DNA of 64,000 bases from Mycobacterium rhizamassiliense (GTDB taxonomy: Bacteria; Actinomycetota; Actinomycetes; Mycobacteriales; Mycobacteriaceae): positions 2,280,315 through 2,344,314 of the forward strand of contig NZ_LT721901.1 in assembly GCF_900157375.1 (NCBI RefSeq). The letters are read 5' to 3'. The position numbers and the translations under genes are program-made. Positions 19,701 through 28,687 of the stretch are shown one piece after another. The stretch's first letter is position 1. Each line of letters starts with the position of its first letter. The notes under the pieces are model-generated. The model saw only the letters and a program-made list of their open reading frames with translations. It did not search any database and was not told the origin of the DNA.

Positions 19701-20381
19701 GTGGTGCGGGTAGCGCTGGCAACGATGTTGGTCGCAGGAAGCCTGGTGTGGGCGTTTGTCGTCGTGGTGCCAGCGCCCGCCGAACCCGAGGCCTGCCCGC
19801 CCGTCTGCGACCAAATTCCGAACACCGCGTGGATCGGCCCGCGCGCGGTGCCGCTGAACCCGGTCTACAACTGGCCCCCGCTGGCCGGACAGGCGGCGCA
19901 ACTGACCGGGGCGGCCAACCCCCCGCGATTCCGCTTCGAGGAGGTCTGCGGCGCGCGCCCGACGCCGCAGGACCCGCGGGCCGGGGCGGTCGTCGCCCGC
20001 GCCACGGTGGTCCACCCCGACGGCCAATGGCAGCTGGAGGCGCAGGTCCTGCACTGGCGCGGCGACACCGCCCGTGGGGGCCCGGTCGCGGCGTCGGTGT
20101 TCACCAATGCCCTCGGTGAGCTGCGCGGCTGTCAGCTGGGCGCACCGCTGCAGTCGCCGTCGGTCACCGTCGACGAACCGAACCGGATGGCCGCGGTGGT
20201 CAGCGGCCCCGTCGTCATGCACAGTTACCTGGTCGCGCACGTCGCGAGCAGCACGATCAGCGAGCTCACGCTGTGGTCGTCGGGGCCGCCGCAGGTCCCC
20301 TGGCCCTCGATGGCGGACAATCAGGTGCTGGACTCGATGACCACGCCCCTGTGCGAGGCCTACATCGCCTCGTGTCCGTAG
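19701..20381 (+). CDS. Exported conserved mycobacterial protein, Rv0787-like
   Basis: The first 30 residues form a hydrophobic signal or anchor (VRVALATMLVAGSLVWAFVV), followed by a proline- and cysteine-containing segment (EPEACPPVCDQIPN), so the protein is probably exported. The remainder has no recognisable enzyme motif. The start is uncertain: GTG codons at 19701 and 19704 follow a G-rich ribosome site, while an ATG at 19647 would make the 5' end overlap the divergent metallo-hydrolase gene. By position it matches Rv0787, which I recall as longer at its N terminus. Confidence 0.7.
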   Translation: MVRVALATMLVAGSLVWAFVVVVPAPAEPEACPPVCDQIPNTAWIGPRAVPLNPVYNWPPLAGQAAQLTGAANPPRFRFEEVCGARPTPQDPRAGAVVARATVVHPDGQWQLEAQVLHWRGDTARGGPVAASVFTNALGELRGCQLGAPLQSPSVTVDEPNRMAAVVSGPVVMHSYLVAHVASSTISELTLWSSGPPQVPWPSMADNQVLDSMTTPLCEAYIASCP

Positions 20382-20445
20382 GGCCGCCTGCCGCGCTGCT
20401 CGCCGGTAGGATCGGCGTCGGGACGGACTTGAGGAGGAGACGACG

Positions 20446-20685
20446 GTGGCACGGGTGATCGTGAGTGTGATGCCCAAAGCGGAGATTCTCGACCCGCAGG
20501 GTCAGGCGATTGTCGGCGCGCTCGGCCGGCTCGGTCATCCCGGTATCTCGAATGTTCGGCAAGGCAAGCGATTTGAGCTCGAAATCGACGACAGCGTCGA
20601 CGACACCGCGCTGGCCGAGATCGCCGAATCGTTGTTGGCGAACACGGTGATCGAGGATTGGACGATCACCCGGGAAATGTTGTGA
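20446..20685 (+). CDS. purS: Phosphoribosylformylglycinamidine synthase, PurS subunit
   Basis: The protein has 79 aa ([20 protein letters not shown] at the start). PurS forms the bridge between PurL and the glutaminase PurQ in the FGAM synthase complex. The GTG start follows a strong GAGGAGGAG ribosome site at 20431-20439, which fixes the start. Its TGA overlaps the GTG of purQ. The orthologue is Rv0787A. Confidence 0.95.
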   Translation: MARVIVSVMPKAEILDPQGQAIVGALGRLGHPGISNVRQGKRFELEIDDSVDDTALAEIAESLLANTVIEDWTITREML

Positions 20686-21356
20686 CGACACGCATCGGGG
20701 TCATCACCTTCCCCGGCACCCTCGACGACGTGGACGCCGCCCGCGCGGTGCGCTTCGTCGGCGCCGAGGCGGTCAGCCTGTGGCACGCAGACGCCGACCT
20801 CAAGGGCGTCGACGCCGTGGTGGTGCCCGGCGGGTTCTCCTACGGCGATTACCTGCGGGCGGGCGCGATCGCGCGGTTCGCCCCGGTGATGTCCGAAGTG
20901 GTGCACGCGGCGGGGCGTGGCATGCCGGTCTTGGGCATCTGCAACGGCTTTCAGGTGCTGTGCGAAACCCGGCTACTCCCCGGGGTCCTGACCCGCAACG
21001 CGGGCCTGCACTTCGTGTGCCGGGACGTGTGGCTGCGGGTGGCGTCGAACGCGACCTCGTGGACGTCACGCTTCGACAGCGACGCCGACCTGCTGGTCCC
21101 GCTGAAATCCGGCGAGGGCCGCTACGTGGCATCCGACGACGTGCTCGACGAGCTGGAGGGCGAGGGGCGGATCGTGTTCCGCTACCACGACAACATCAAC
21201 GGCTCGATGCGCAACATCGCCGGCATCAGCTCGGCCAACGGCCGAGTCGTCGGGCTGATGCCGCATCCCGAGCACGCTATCGAGGGGCTGACCGGGCCGT
21301 CCGACGACGGGCTGGGCCTGTTTTACTCGGCGCTCGACGCCGTGTTGACCGCCTGA
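20682..21356 (+). CDS. purQ: Phosphoribosylformylglycinamidine synthase, PurQ glutaminase subunit
   Basis: This class I glutamine amidotransferase feeds ammonia to PurL. The nucleophile is the cysteine in [11 protein letters not shown] and the His-Glu pair is in [10 protein letters not shown]. The GTG start overlapping the purS stop gives 224 aa, the size of Rv0788. Translation is coupled to purS. The 3' end overlaps the convergent WS/DGAT gene by 34 bp. Confidence 0.97.
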   Translation: MTTRIGVITFPGTLDDVDAARAVRFVGAEAVSLWHADADLKGVDAVVVPGGFSYGDYLRAGAIARFAPVMSEVVHAAGRGMPVLGICNGFQVLCETRLLPGVLTRNAGLHFVCRDVWLRVASNATSWTSRFDSDADLLVPLKSGEGRYVASDDVLDELEGEGRIVFRYHDNINGSMRNIAGISSANGRVVGLMPHPEHAIEGLTGPSDDGLGLFYSALDAVLTA

Positions 21357-22738
21357 GCGGAAATACCTGCGGCACTACGTAATTCGGCGAATGCACTGGC
21401 GAGTGCGTCGGTCGCTTCGTGGGGTTCGTTGAACGTCCGGTCGTCGGTGAGCACCGCGATGCCGAGCTGATCGACATAGCTCCACACGGTGATGTTGACC
21501 GGGGCGCCCGGCGACAGCACGCCCGTCGAGTAGATCTCGCTGACTGCCGCGCCCCCGAAATGGCCACGCTGGCGGGGCCCCACCACGCTGGACACGGCCA
21601 CGTTCATCAGCTTGTTCGGTATGTCGCGGCGGGCCAGCCAGCGAAACGCCCCGGGCGCGAACGCGGTTGGCAGGTAGGCCATCAGCCGCCCGTAGAGCTC
21701 CGGCCCCATGATCTCGTGGTCTTCCTTGGCGATTCGGGTGGCCAGCGCGACCAGCCGCGCCCGCTCGACAGGGTCGGCGATGTGGACGGGCAGCGAGATC
21801 GACAGCCCGCTGATCTCGTTGCCGGTGACGCGGTCCGACTTGTCCGTGGCGGTCGGCACCGACGCGACGATCGGCCGCTCGGCGGCGCCGTCGTAGGCGA
21901 GCAACAGCGTCCGCAGGCCGCCGGCGGCCATCGCCAGCACCACGTCATTCACGGTGACGCCCAACGCCTTTGCGGTGGCTTTCACGTCCGCGAGCGGCAC
22001 CGTCACGCTGGCGAAGCGCCGCTGCGGTGACACCACGTGGTTGAGAAAGGTCGGCGGCGCACCGAACGCGTCGGCCAGATCGGGGTGTGCCCCGCGCTCC
22101 TTGGACCGGCGGCGCACCCGCCGCATCCCGACGGTCGCGTCTTTGACCAGTCGCGGCAGTTCGGCGACCTGACGACCGTGGTCGCGGGCCGCGGCGCGCA
22201 GCAAGTCGCCCCGCGACGCGGTGATGCCGGCCTCGTCGTTGTCGCGCTCGTCGGCCGTCCCGTCCTCGAGGTCCATCGCGCGGGCCAACAGGTTCACCGA
22301 GGCTATGCCGTCGGCCAGGGCGTGGTGCACCTTGCCGATCAGGGCGAAGCGGCCGCCGGCCAGACCCTCGGCGAAGTGGAATTCCCACAGCGGCCTGCTG
22401 CGGTCCAGCGGGGTGGAGGCAACCTGGCCAATGACGTCGTCGAGCTCGCGCCGACCACCCGGCGCGGGCACCTGCACCCGGCGCAGGTGGTATTCCAGGT
22501 CGACCTCGCAGTCCTCCTGCCACATCGGGTGATGCAGTTGCCAGGGAATGTCAACGAGCTTGTAGCGCAACGGTTCCAGCAGATGCAACCGGCGGCGTAC
22601 ATGCTGGCGGAAGGCGTCGAAGCCGAATTCGCCGCCGATGTCGGCGGGGTCGATGACCGCCACCTTCAGCGTATGGGTGTGCAGGTTCGGCGCCTCGCTG
22701 TAAAGCAGCATGGCGTCCATACCGTTGAGTCTTTTCAC
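21323..22738 (-). CDS. Wax ester synthase / diacylglycerol acyltransferase (WS/DGAT, Tgs family)
   Basis: The protein has 471 aa and starts with GTG ([15 protein letters not shown], typical of the family). The catalytic motif HHxxxDG is present as KVHHALADG. Such enzymes esterify diacylglycerol or long-chain alcohols with acyl-CoA to make storage lipid at the membrane. Mycobacteria carry many copies, and I do not assign this one to a numbered Tgs. It lies 32 bp downstream of an acyltransferase gene on the same strand, suggesting a lipid-synthesis pair, and marks the left edge of the accessory block. Confidence 0.9.
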   Translation of the reverse strand: MKRLNGMDAMLLYSEAPNLHTHTLKVAVIDPADIGGEFGFDAFRQHVRRRLHLLEPLRYKLVDIPWQLHHPMWQEDCEVDLEYHLRRVQVPAPGGRRELDDVIGQVASTPLDRSRPLWEFHFAEGLAGGRFALIGKVHHALADGIASVNLLARAMDLEDGTADERDNDEAGITASRGDLLRAAARDHGRQVAELPRLVKDATVGMRRVRRRSKERGAHPDLADAFGAPPTFLNHVVSPQRRFASVTVPLADVKATAKALGVTVNDVVLAMAAGGLRTLLLAYDGAAERPIVASVPTATDKSDRVTGNEISGLSISLPVHIADPVERARLVALATRIAKEDHEIMGPELYGRLMAYLPTAFAPGAFRWLARRDIPNKLMNVAVSSVVGPRQRGHFGGAAVSEIYSTGVLSPGAPVNITVWSYVDQLGIAVLTDDRTFNEPHEATDALASAFAELRSAAGISAQAVNTASSAE

Positions 22739-22770
22739 AGGCCACCTCGCCGTGCCGAACGCACTAGCCG

Positions 22771-23580
22771 TCAGCCGAGAATTGGGAAGCGGCGCTGGCC
22801 GGCCAGTCGCTTGAGCGCGGCCTCCATCACTGAGCGCACGTGGGCGTCGACCTCGTCGATGTCGGGGTCCTTGCCGAATCGCTCGGTGATGTTGATCGGC
22901 TCGAGCACCTCGGTGACGATCTTGGCCGGCAGCGGCAGGTTCGGCGGGAAGATCACGCTCGCCCCGAACGGGAAGCCGAAGCTGAGCGGCAGGATGTCCA
23001 TGCGCGCCTTGGTGATTCCCAGCTTGCGGGCCAGCCAGTTGCCGCGGGTCAAAAACAGCTGCGTCTCCTGGCCGCCGATCGACACGGTGGGCACGATGGG
23101 CACTCCGGTTTCGAGCGCGGTTCTCACATAGCCGGTGCGGCCGTTGAAGTCGACGGTGTTCGCGCTGAGAGTGGGCCGGTAAGAGTCATAGTCGCCGCCG
23201 GGGAAGACCAGCACCACGGCGCCCGAATGCAGCGCGGCCGCGGCATTTTCCCGGCTCGCTTCGATAACTCCCATCCGGCGCAGCAACCCGTCCAGAGGAC
23301 CGATGAATAGCCCGTAATGGCCCAGGGTGTAGACGGGGCGGTCGTAACCGAAATGCTTGTAGAAGGCCGGCGAGAAGATGAATACGTCCGGCGTGAGCAT
23401 GCCGCCGGAGTGGTTCGATACCACCAGCGCGCCGCCCGCCGCCGGCACGTTGTGCACGTTTCGCACCTCGGCGCGGTACCACCGCTTGATCCACGGGCCG
23501 ACGGTGTTCGCGATCTGCTCGGTGAACGCCGGATCCCATTTCGCGGTCTCGCGGTTGTCAGCCGCGTCGATGGCCTTCAT
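22771..23580 (-). CDS. Lysophospholipid/glycerolipid acyltransferase (PlsC-like)
   Basis: The protein has 269 aa with the acyltransferase motif NHSGGMLTPD, a form of NHxxxxD with one extra spacing residue, followed by FPGGDYDSYRP as the second conserved block. Members transfer acyl groups from acyl-CoA or acyl-ACP to lysophosphatidate-type acceptors at the inner membrane. It is probably co-transcribed with the WS/DGAT gene. A perfect 14 bp palindrome lies about 75 bp upstream. The start is an ATG preceded by an in-frame GTG; either is possible. Confidence 0.85.
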   Translation of the reverse strand: MKAIDAADNRETAKWDPAFTEQIANTVGPWIKRWYRAEVRNVHNVPAAGGALVVSNHSGGMLTPDVFIFSPAFYKHFGYDRPVYTLGHYGLFIGPLDGLLRRMGVIEASRENAAAALHSGAVVLVFPGGDYDSYRPTLSANTVDFNGRTGYVRTALETGVPIVPTVSIGGQETQLFLTRGNWLARKLGITKARMDILPLSFGFPFGASVIFPPNLPLPAKIVTEVLEPINITERFGKDPDIDEVDAHVRSVMEAALKRLAGQRRFPILG

Positions 23581-23655
23581 CACTCCGCCGCTGTCGTGTT
23601 GTTCGCATTCGCTACTTGTTGCCGGTGCGACGGTGATCTCAAACCCCCAGCAACC

Positions 23656-23683
23656 GTGACATATGTCACTCTCCTAATAGGAG
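23656..23683. promoter_or_regulatory. Palindromic operator candidate upstream of the acyltransferase gene
   Basis: GTGACATATGTCAC (23656-23669) is a perfect 14 bp palindrome, followed directly by CTCCTAATAGGAG (23671-23683), a second inverted repeat with 5 bp arms. The pair lies in the 138 bp gap upstream of the minus-strand acyltransferase gene. Its shape fits binding of a TetR- or GntR-type dimer. The regulator is not evident nearby. Confidence 0.5.
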
Positions 23684-23718
23684 AATGGCATTATCCATTT
23701 GCTGCGGGTGCCCCGGAC

Positions 23719-24189
23719 TCAGCCGGCGTCGAGCACCAGCGGGGCCGCCACCACGGGACAGTCGGTGCCCGGCGCCAACTCGGCGAAGAATTCGATCGCG
23801 GCCGCGATGGTGTGGTCGACGAATATGGCGAAGTCGTCGAAGTCGACCGACTCCCGGATTTTCCGGGAGTTGCGCGCGACCACGCCGACCCGCTGCGGGT
23901 CGGAAGACCCACGGACGGTCACGACGACGTCGTCGTGCTGCTCGTTCCAGCACTCGGCAAGGCGGGCCAGGTCGGTCTCGACGGCGGCGGGGAAGAAGCA
24001 GCCGGGAGTGACCTGGATGGTGAACTCGTCGCGGTGCCAGCGGGAGATCCCGAGGTGCACGTGCAGGCGACGCGGCCTGGTGTTGGCGACGTAGAAGTAT
24101 TCGCCGTCGTGCTGGCCGCGGAAGTACCGACTGCCGCGGGTGCACAGATAGCGTTCGATCAGATCTGCGGACAGCACCTCGATTGTCAT
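23719..24189 (-). CDS. Conserved protein, possible YbjN-like fold
   Basis: The protein has 156 aa, is cytosolic and has no catalytic motif. The pattern of short strands (YFRGQHDGEYFYVAN, RLHVHLGISRWHRDEFTIQV) resembles the YbjN / type III chaperone-like fold, but this is a weak resemblance. The ATG at 24189 is chosen because an AAGCA-N2-TGCTT operator-like palindrome lies 25 bp upstream of it, as it does for the P450 gene next door. This suggests the two genes are co-regulated. The function is unknown. Confidence 0.65.
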   Translation of the reverse strand: MTIEVLSADLIERYLCTRGSRYFRGQHDGEYFYVANTRPRRLHVHLGISRWHRDEFTIQVTPGCFFPAAVETDLARLAECWNEQHDDVVVTVRGSSDPQRVGVVARNSRKIRESVDFDDFAIFVDHTIAAAIEFFAELAPGTDCPVVAAPLVLDAG

Positions 24190-24211
24190 ATACCGATGGT
24201 GGGGCCCACCC

Positions 24212-24227
24212 CTAAGCAAATGCTTGG
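24212..24227. promoter_or_regulatory. Operator candidate CTAAGCA-N2-TGCTTGG
   Basis: The core AAGCAAATGCTT (24214-24225) is a palindrome of 5 bp arms around AA, 25 bp upstream of the YbjN-like gene start. The same half-sites with the same spacing recur upstream of the neighbouring P450 gene at 25516-25533. Confidence 0.55.
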
Positions 24228-24285
24228 AGCCGAGCAAGGCGTGAGCAAAGAATCTGTTGAGAATTTGCTGAGCGACGATGCCCGG

Positions 24286-25494
24286 TCAGGGCGACACCCG
24301 CACCGGCACACTCGACCACCCTGCCACATTCTGCATGCTCACCCGCTTGCAGTCGCTCCAGATGACCTCGTAGCGGGGCATGAAGTCCAGCAGCTTCTCC
24401 AGGGCGATCGCGCTTTCCATCCGGGCCAGCGCGGCGCCCAGGCAGCTGTGCACACCGTAACCGAATCCTAAATTTTGGGCCTCGGTTCGATCACGGTTGA
24501 TGTCGAATTTGTCTGCGTCAGTGAAGGCTTCGGGATCACGGTTGGCCGAGCCGCCCAACAGGAACACCGCCTTGCCGGCCGGGATGGTGGCGCCATGCAG
24601 GTGCGCCTCCTTCAGCGAATAGCGGACGTTGTACTGCGCCGGCGCCTCGTAGCGCAGCACCTCCTCGATCGCGGCCGGGACCTTGCTGCGGTCGTCGAGC
24701 AGTTCCTGCCACTGGTCGGGGTTGCGCGCGAACTGCACGATCGCGTTGCCGACCAGCTTGGTGACCGTCTCGGCACCTGCGCCACCGAGAAGCGTTGCAA
24801 AGCCAGTGATTTCGATGTCGTCGAGCTGTGTGATGCCGCCTTCGTCGCGTTCCACGTCCGCGGCGAGCAGACCGCTGATCATGTCGTCCTGCGGCTGCTT
24901 CCGTCGTTCCTGGATCAATTCGTAATAGAACGCAGCAATTTTGGTGACCGAGTCCCAGTTGGCGTCGTTCATTTCGATCTGCCCCGGCTCGCGATGTAGG
25001 GACGCATCGACCCAGTGCCGAATTTGCTGGCGATGCTCGGCGGGCACGCCCAGCACGCTGCTGATCACCTCGACGGGGAATAGCGCCGAGAAGTCGCCGA
25101 CGACATCGAATCGTTGGTTGTCGACCCGCCCGAGGTGAAATTCGATGAGCTCGGTGACGGCGTCTTTGAGCGCCGTGATCGCGCGCGGAGTGAAGACCTT
25201 GTTGACCAGGCTGCGCATCCGCCGGTGTTCGGGGGGATCCATGAAGATCATCGACTTGGATTCCGGCGGGACCCCGTCGCTCTGGACCATCGCCAGATCG
25301 ATGCCGCGCGAGGACGAGTACGTCTGATGGTCCTTGAACGCGGCGGCCACGTCCTCGTGGCGGGTCAGCGCGTAGAAATCGCGCGCCTCGTCGTAATAGA
25401 CCGGCGCCTCGGCGCGCATCCGCCGATACGTCGGGTAGGGGTCTGCGAAGAACTCTTCCGAGAACGGGTCGAAGACCAGCTTTGCGGCGGTCAT
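24286..25494 (-). CDS. Cytochrome P450
   Basis: The protein is a soluble P450 of 402 aa. The heme loop is LGFGYGVHSCLG, the I-helix GGAGAETVTK and the ExxR motif EEVLR. The start is the ATG after a near-perfect GAGGAGGA ribosome site. I cannot assign the CYP family or substrate; the surrounding VOC, cupin, oxidoreductase and dehalogenase-like genes point to oxidation of an organic compound. An imperfect palindrome with TGCTTAGC half-sites lies 22 bp upstream. Confidence 0.92.
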   Translation of the reverse strand: MTAAKLVFDPFSEEFFADPYPTYRRMRAEAPVYYDEARDFYALTRHEDVAAAFKDHQTYSSSRGIDLAMVQSDGVPPESKSMIFMDPPEHRRMRSLVNKVFTPRAITALKDAVTELIEFHLGRVDNQRFDVVGDFSALFPVEVISSVLGVPAEHRQQIRHWVDASLHREPGQIEMNDANWDSVTKIAAFYYELIQERRKQPQDDMISGLLAADVERDEGGITQLDDIEITGFATLLGGAGAETVTKLVGNAIVQFARNPDQWQELLDDRSKVPAAIEEVLRYEAPAQYNVRYSLKEAHLHGATIPAGKAVFLLGGSANRDPEAFTDADKFDINRDRTEAQNLGFGYGVHSCLGAALARMESAIALEKLLDFMPRYEVIWSDCKRVSMQNVAGWSSVPVRVSP

Positions 25495-25515
25495 TGTGTC
25501 CTCCTCAACCACGAT

Positions 25516-25533
25516 GCTGAGCACTTGCTTAGC
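25516..25533. promoter_or_regulatory. Operator candidate GCTRAGCA-N2-TGCTYAGC
   Basis: GCTGAGCACTTGCTTAGC is palindromic except for one pair (half-site GCTNAGCA) and lies 22 bp upstream of the P450 start and 64 bp upstream of the divergent VOC gene. It shares half-site and spacing with the site at 24212-24227, so one TetR-like regulator could control both. Confidence 0.55.
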
Positions 25534-25596
25534 ATTCGGCTTGGCCGAGGTCAAGGCCTGCGAGGGCGATTAGTCTGGTACCGAAGGAGGGCGCAC

Positions 25597-25995
25597 GTGG
25601 GATTCGTGGTGCAGCGGGTCGACCATATTGTGTTGAACTGCAACGACGTTGAGGCGACGGCGGCGTGGTACGAGCGGGTGCTGGGAATGAGCCGGGAAAC
25701 GTTCGGTCCGACGGGCCGCACCGCTCTGCGTTTCGGGAACCAGAAGATCAACCTGCGACCGATCGGCGCGCTGGCCGACGACCCCGAGTGGGTCACCGGG
25801 GCCGTCGAGGCGGCCGGCTCCGAAGACCTGTGCTTCATCACCGAGGCCACGCCCGAGGAGGTTCGCGCCCACCTGGGGGCATGCGGAGTCGAGATCACCG
25901 CGGGGCCGGTGCCGAAGACCGGCGCGCTGGGGCCGATGACCTCGCACTACTGCCGCGATGTCGACGGCAATCTGGTCGAGATCGCGGTCTACTGA
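25597..25995 (+). CDS. VOC family (glyoxalase/dioxygenase-like) protein
   Basis: The protein has 132 aa with the vicinal oxygen chelate opening VQRVDHIVLNCNDVEATAAW and the closing RDVDGNLVEIAVY, where the histidine and glutamate are usual metal ligands. It could be a glyoxalase-like, dioxygenase-like or binding protein; the reaction is not predictable. The GTG start is set by AAGGAGG six bases upstream. It is divergent from the P450 gene. Confidence 0.85.
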   Translation: MGFVVQRVDHIVLNCNDVEATAAWYERVLGMSRETFGPTGRTALRFGNQKINLRPIGALADDPEWVTGAVEAAGSEDLCFITEATPEEVRAHLGACGVEITAGPVPKTGALGPMTSHYCRDVDGNLVEIAVY

Positions 25996-26456
25996 CCGCC
26001 TTCCAGCGGATACAACGAGGGCAGGTTGACCACGATGGCCTCCTGGCTGCTGCGCGCGATCACGACCTCGGCGTCGTTGTTCGGGTCGGGATTTTCTTCT
26101 CGGTGCGGCAGATACGGCGGGATGAACACATAGTCGCCCGGCGCGGCCGTGATGCGAACCTCTTGGACTCCGTCGTGAAACACGAACTCCGGGTTGCCGC
26201 TGCGCACATAGACCGCGGTCTCCGAATCACCGTGATGGTGGTTGGACGACACGGTCTGGGGCGACGCGTACGTCTCGCCCATCCATAGCTTCTGGGCACC
26301 AACCGAGCGCCCGGACAGCGCCGCGAAGCGGCGCAGCCCCTCGGACTGCGCCGTGTCGCTGCTGAGATCGGATGCCTTGATGTGGTGCACGCGGTTGTTC
26401 GTCGGTTGCCGATCGTTTTCGTTGAAATCCGGGTGAAAGCCGTCCGCGGTGGCCAT
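25989..26456 (-). CDS. Cupin-domain protein
   Basis: The protein is a 155 aa single-domain cupin. Motif 1 is NHHHGDSETAVYVRSG, giving three histidines and a glutamate for metal binding, and motif 2 is PGDYVFIPPYLPHREENP. It may be a metal-dependent oxygenase, an isomerase or a binding protein. The ATG at 26456 follows AAAGGAACGCAG. It overlaps the convergent VOC gene by 7 bp and lies 20 bp downstream of the flavoprotein gene, so it is probably in that operon. Confidence 0.82.
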   Translation of the reverse strand: MATADGFHPDFNENDRQPTNNRVHHIKASDLSSDTAQSEGLRRFAALSGRSVGAQKLWMGETYASPQTVSSNHHHGDSETAVYVRSGNPEFVFHDGVQEVRITAAPGDYVFIPPYLPHREENPDPNNDAEVVIARSSQEAIVVNLPSLYPLEGGQ

Positions 26457-26476
26457 CTGCGTTCCTTTCGAAACTC

Positions 26477-27922
26477 TCAATCAGCCGAATCTCGATAAGC
26501 CTCAAGAAGTCTCAACCACAGCTCGCTGACCGTAGGGAAGCATGGGACCGCGTGCCACAACCGGGCGACGGGCACCCTGCCGGCGACGGCGATCGTGGCT
26601 GAGTGCAGCATTTCGGTGGCGGCCGGTCCGACCAACGTCAGGCCGAGCAAGTAATGCTCATCCTCATCGACCACCATACGGGCCCGGCCGGCGTATCCGT
26701 CGGCATATAGCTTGGCCCCTGTGACGACATCGCCGATTTCGATATCAACCGTGCGGGTGCGATGACCGGCGGCGGAGGCTTGTTCAGCAGTCAGTCCGAC
26801 GGCGGCCGCCTCCGGATCGGTGAAGAAGGCCTGCGGCACGGCGTAGTGGTCGGCCGTCGTGGCGTGGGTACCCCAGGGCCCGGTGTCCAAGGGTGTCCCC
26901 GCCGCGCGGGCTCCGATGGCCGCGCCGGCGATCCGTCCCTGGTATTTACCCTGATGGGTCAACAAAGCGCGGTGATTGACATCGCCCGCCGCGTAGAGCC
27001 AGCCATCGTCAACGGCCCGCACCTGGCAGGTGTCGTCAACATCGAGCCAGCTTCCGGGACTAAGGCCTATGGTCTGCAGGCCGATGTCGTCGGTGAGCGG
27101 AGCCCGGCCCGTCGCGAAAAGCACTTCGTCGACTTGCAATTCGGTATTGTCGTGCAGTTCCAGAGTCACCGGGCCATCGGGCGTTGGCCGATGCAGCGAC
27201 CGCACCGATACGCCCGTGCGCACGTCGACACCCGCGCTGGAAAGTCCACGGCCGATGAACTCGCCGACGAACGGTTCCATCCGCGGCAGTAGGCCGGATC
27301 CCCGAGCCAGGAGGGTCACCTTGGATCCCAGGCCCCGCCACGCCGTAGCCATTTCCACTCCCACGCCGCCGGCTCCGACGACGGCGAGTCGTTCCGGTAC
27401 TTCGCTGCTATCGGTCGCCTGGCGGTTGGTCCAGGATCGCGCTTCAGCGATGCCGGGCAAGTCGGGAAGCGCGGGACGACTCCCGGTGCAAACGACGATC
27501 GCATGGCGCGCGAGCAGTCGCGTCTCTTCACCGGTTGCCGTGCTGACCACGACTTGCCGGGCGCCATCCAATCGTCCGTGACCTCGCATCAGGGTGGCGC
27601 CGATTCCGGCGACCCACTCGGCCTGGCCGGCGTCATCCCAGTTGGTCACGTAGCGGTCGCGGCGGCTGAAGACGCCCGCCGGGTCGATCGTGCCGGTAAC
27701 CGCCTGCCTCGCACCGTCGACCCGGCGGACATCGGAAAGCGCAATCACCGGACGTAGCAAAGCTTTACTAGGTACGCAGGCCCAATAAGAGCACTCACCG
27801 CCAACCAATTCGCGTTCGACCATCGCCACCCGTAGGTTTGCGGCCCGAGCGCGTTCTGCGACGTTCTGTCCGACCGGTCCCGCGCCGAGCACCACGACGT
27901 CGAATTCGGCGGTCGTAGCCAT
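26477..27922 (-). CDS. FAD/NAD(P) disulfide oxidoreductase (dihydrolipoamide dehydrogenase/mercuric reductase-like)
   Basis: The protein is a 481 aa class I flavoprotein disulfide reductase. The FAD site is [17 protein letters not shown], the redox-active cysteine pair lies in [13 protein letters not shown] (CxxxxC), the NAD(P) site is [15 protein letters not shown], and the C-terminal His-Glu pair is in [11 protein letters not shown]. The partner substrate is not predictable. It resembles the Rv0794c group by location and type. A HAD gene lies 60 bp upstream on the same strand. Confidence 0.88.
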   Translation of the reverse strand: MATTAEFDVVVLGAGPVGQNVAERARAANLRVAMVERELVGGECSYWACVPSKALLRPVIALSDVRRVDGARQAVTGTIDPAGVFSRRDRYVTNWDDAGQAEWVAGIGATLMRGHGRLDGARQVVVSTATGEETRLLARHAIVVCTGSRPALPDLPGIAEARSWTNRQATDSSEVPERLAVVGAGGVGVEMATAWRGLGSKVTLLARGSGLLPRMEPFVGEFIGRGLSSAGVDVRTGVSVRSLHRPTPDGPVTLELHDNTELQVDEVLFATGRAPLTDDIGLQTIGLSPGSWLDVDDTCQVRAVDDGWLYAAGDVNHRALLTHQGKYQGRIAGAAIGARAAGTPLDTGPWGTHATTADHYAVPQAFFTDPEAAAVGLTAEQASAAGHRTRTVDIEIGDVVTGAKLYADGYAGRARMVVDEDEHYLLGLTLVGPAATEMLHSATIAVAGRVPVARLWHAVPCFPTVSELWLRLLEAYRDSAD

Positions 27923-27982
27923 CGTCTTCTGGTCCTTCCGGTTCGCGGCCCGGTTCCGCAGGCCGTGGCGACGTCGCGAAGT

Positions 27983-28666
27983 TCAGCTGATCGTAAGGCG
28001 TTCGGCGAGCTCCCGCAGGTCGCTGACCACCAGGTCCGGCTGCGGCAACCCGTCGACCGGCAGCGGCGGATTGCCCGGCCGGGTGATCAGCGCACCGCCG
28101 AATCCCACGCCTTGCGCACCGAGGGTGTCCCACACGTGGGCGGCAACCATCATGCAATCGGCGGGCGTCACGCCGAGTTCCTGACAGGCGTGCTGATACA
28201 CCGCCGGAGCCGGTTTGAAGGCGCGGACGGATTCCACGCTGAGCTGGCGCTCGAAAAACTCTGCGAGCCCGGCATTTTCGAGCGGCGTCGCGGAGCCGGG
28301 CCGGTGGGGTGAGTTCGTCAGTGTGACCAGCCGAAAGCCGCTGTCGCGCAAGGCCGTGAGCCCGGCGACGACGTCGGGGTGCGCCGGCATCGTCCGCAGC
28401 TGCTGTTGCAGACGGGCGGCCTCGTCGTCGGCGATCTGCACCTGGTGTCCCGCGGCCACCATGCGCAGCACGCCTTGACCGAGCGTGAAGAAGTCGACGT
28501 AGCGCCCGGCCAGCGTGACCGTCATCGAATACATGATCAGCTGGCCGAACCACTCGCGCAGCACCCGCTCGTCGCCGAACAGCTCGCCGAAAAGCGGTGC
28601 GAGGGAATCGATATCGATCAGCGTCTCGTTCACGTCGAACACCAGCACCGAGGGTTGCGTAGGCAT
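27983..28666 (-). CDS. Haloacid dehalogenase type II (L-2-haloacid dehalogenase-like HAD hydrolase)
   Basis: The protein has 227 aa with the four HAD motifs in the dehalogenase form: FDVNETLID with the nucleophile aspartate at residue 10, LTNSPH, the lysine in FKPAPAVYQ, and VAAHVWDTLGAQ. The asparagine-for-aspartate position after the nucleophile and the VAAHxWD segment are typical of L-2-haloacid dehalogenases rather than phosphatases. It sits between a medium-chain dehydrogenase gene and a flavoprotein gene, all on the minus strand. Confidence 0.85.
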   Translation of the reverse strand: MPTQPSVLVFDVNETLIDIDSLAPLFGELFGDERVLREWFGQLIMYSMTVTLAGRYVDFFTLGQGVLRMVAAGHQVQIADDEAARLQQQLRTMPAHPDVVAGLTALRDSGFRLVTLTNSPHRPGSATPLENAGLAEFFERQLSVESVRAFKPAPAVYQHACQELGVTPADCMMVAAHVWDTLGAQGVGFGGALITRPGNPPLPVDGLPQPDLVVSDLRELAERLTIS

Positions 28667-28687
28667 TCCGCCAACCTACCGGTGTCG

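Noticed and set aside
20658..20681. Earlier start for purQ
   Set aside because: It would add eight residues absent from the family; the GTG overlapping the purS stop gives the exact 224 aa length.
24198..24210. GGTGGG-G-CCCACC palindrome near the YbjN-like start
   Set aside because: Such GC-only palindromes are common by chance at this composition; the nearby AAGCA-N2-TGCTT site is the better operator candidate.
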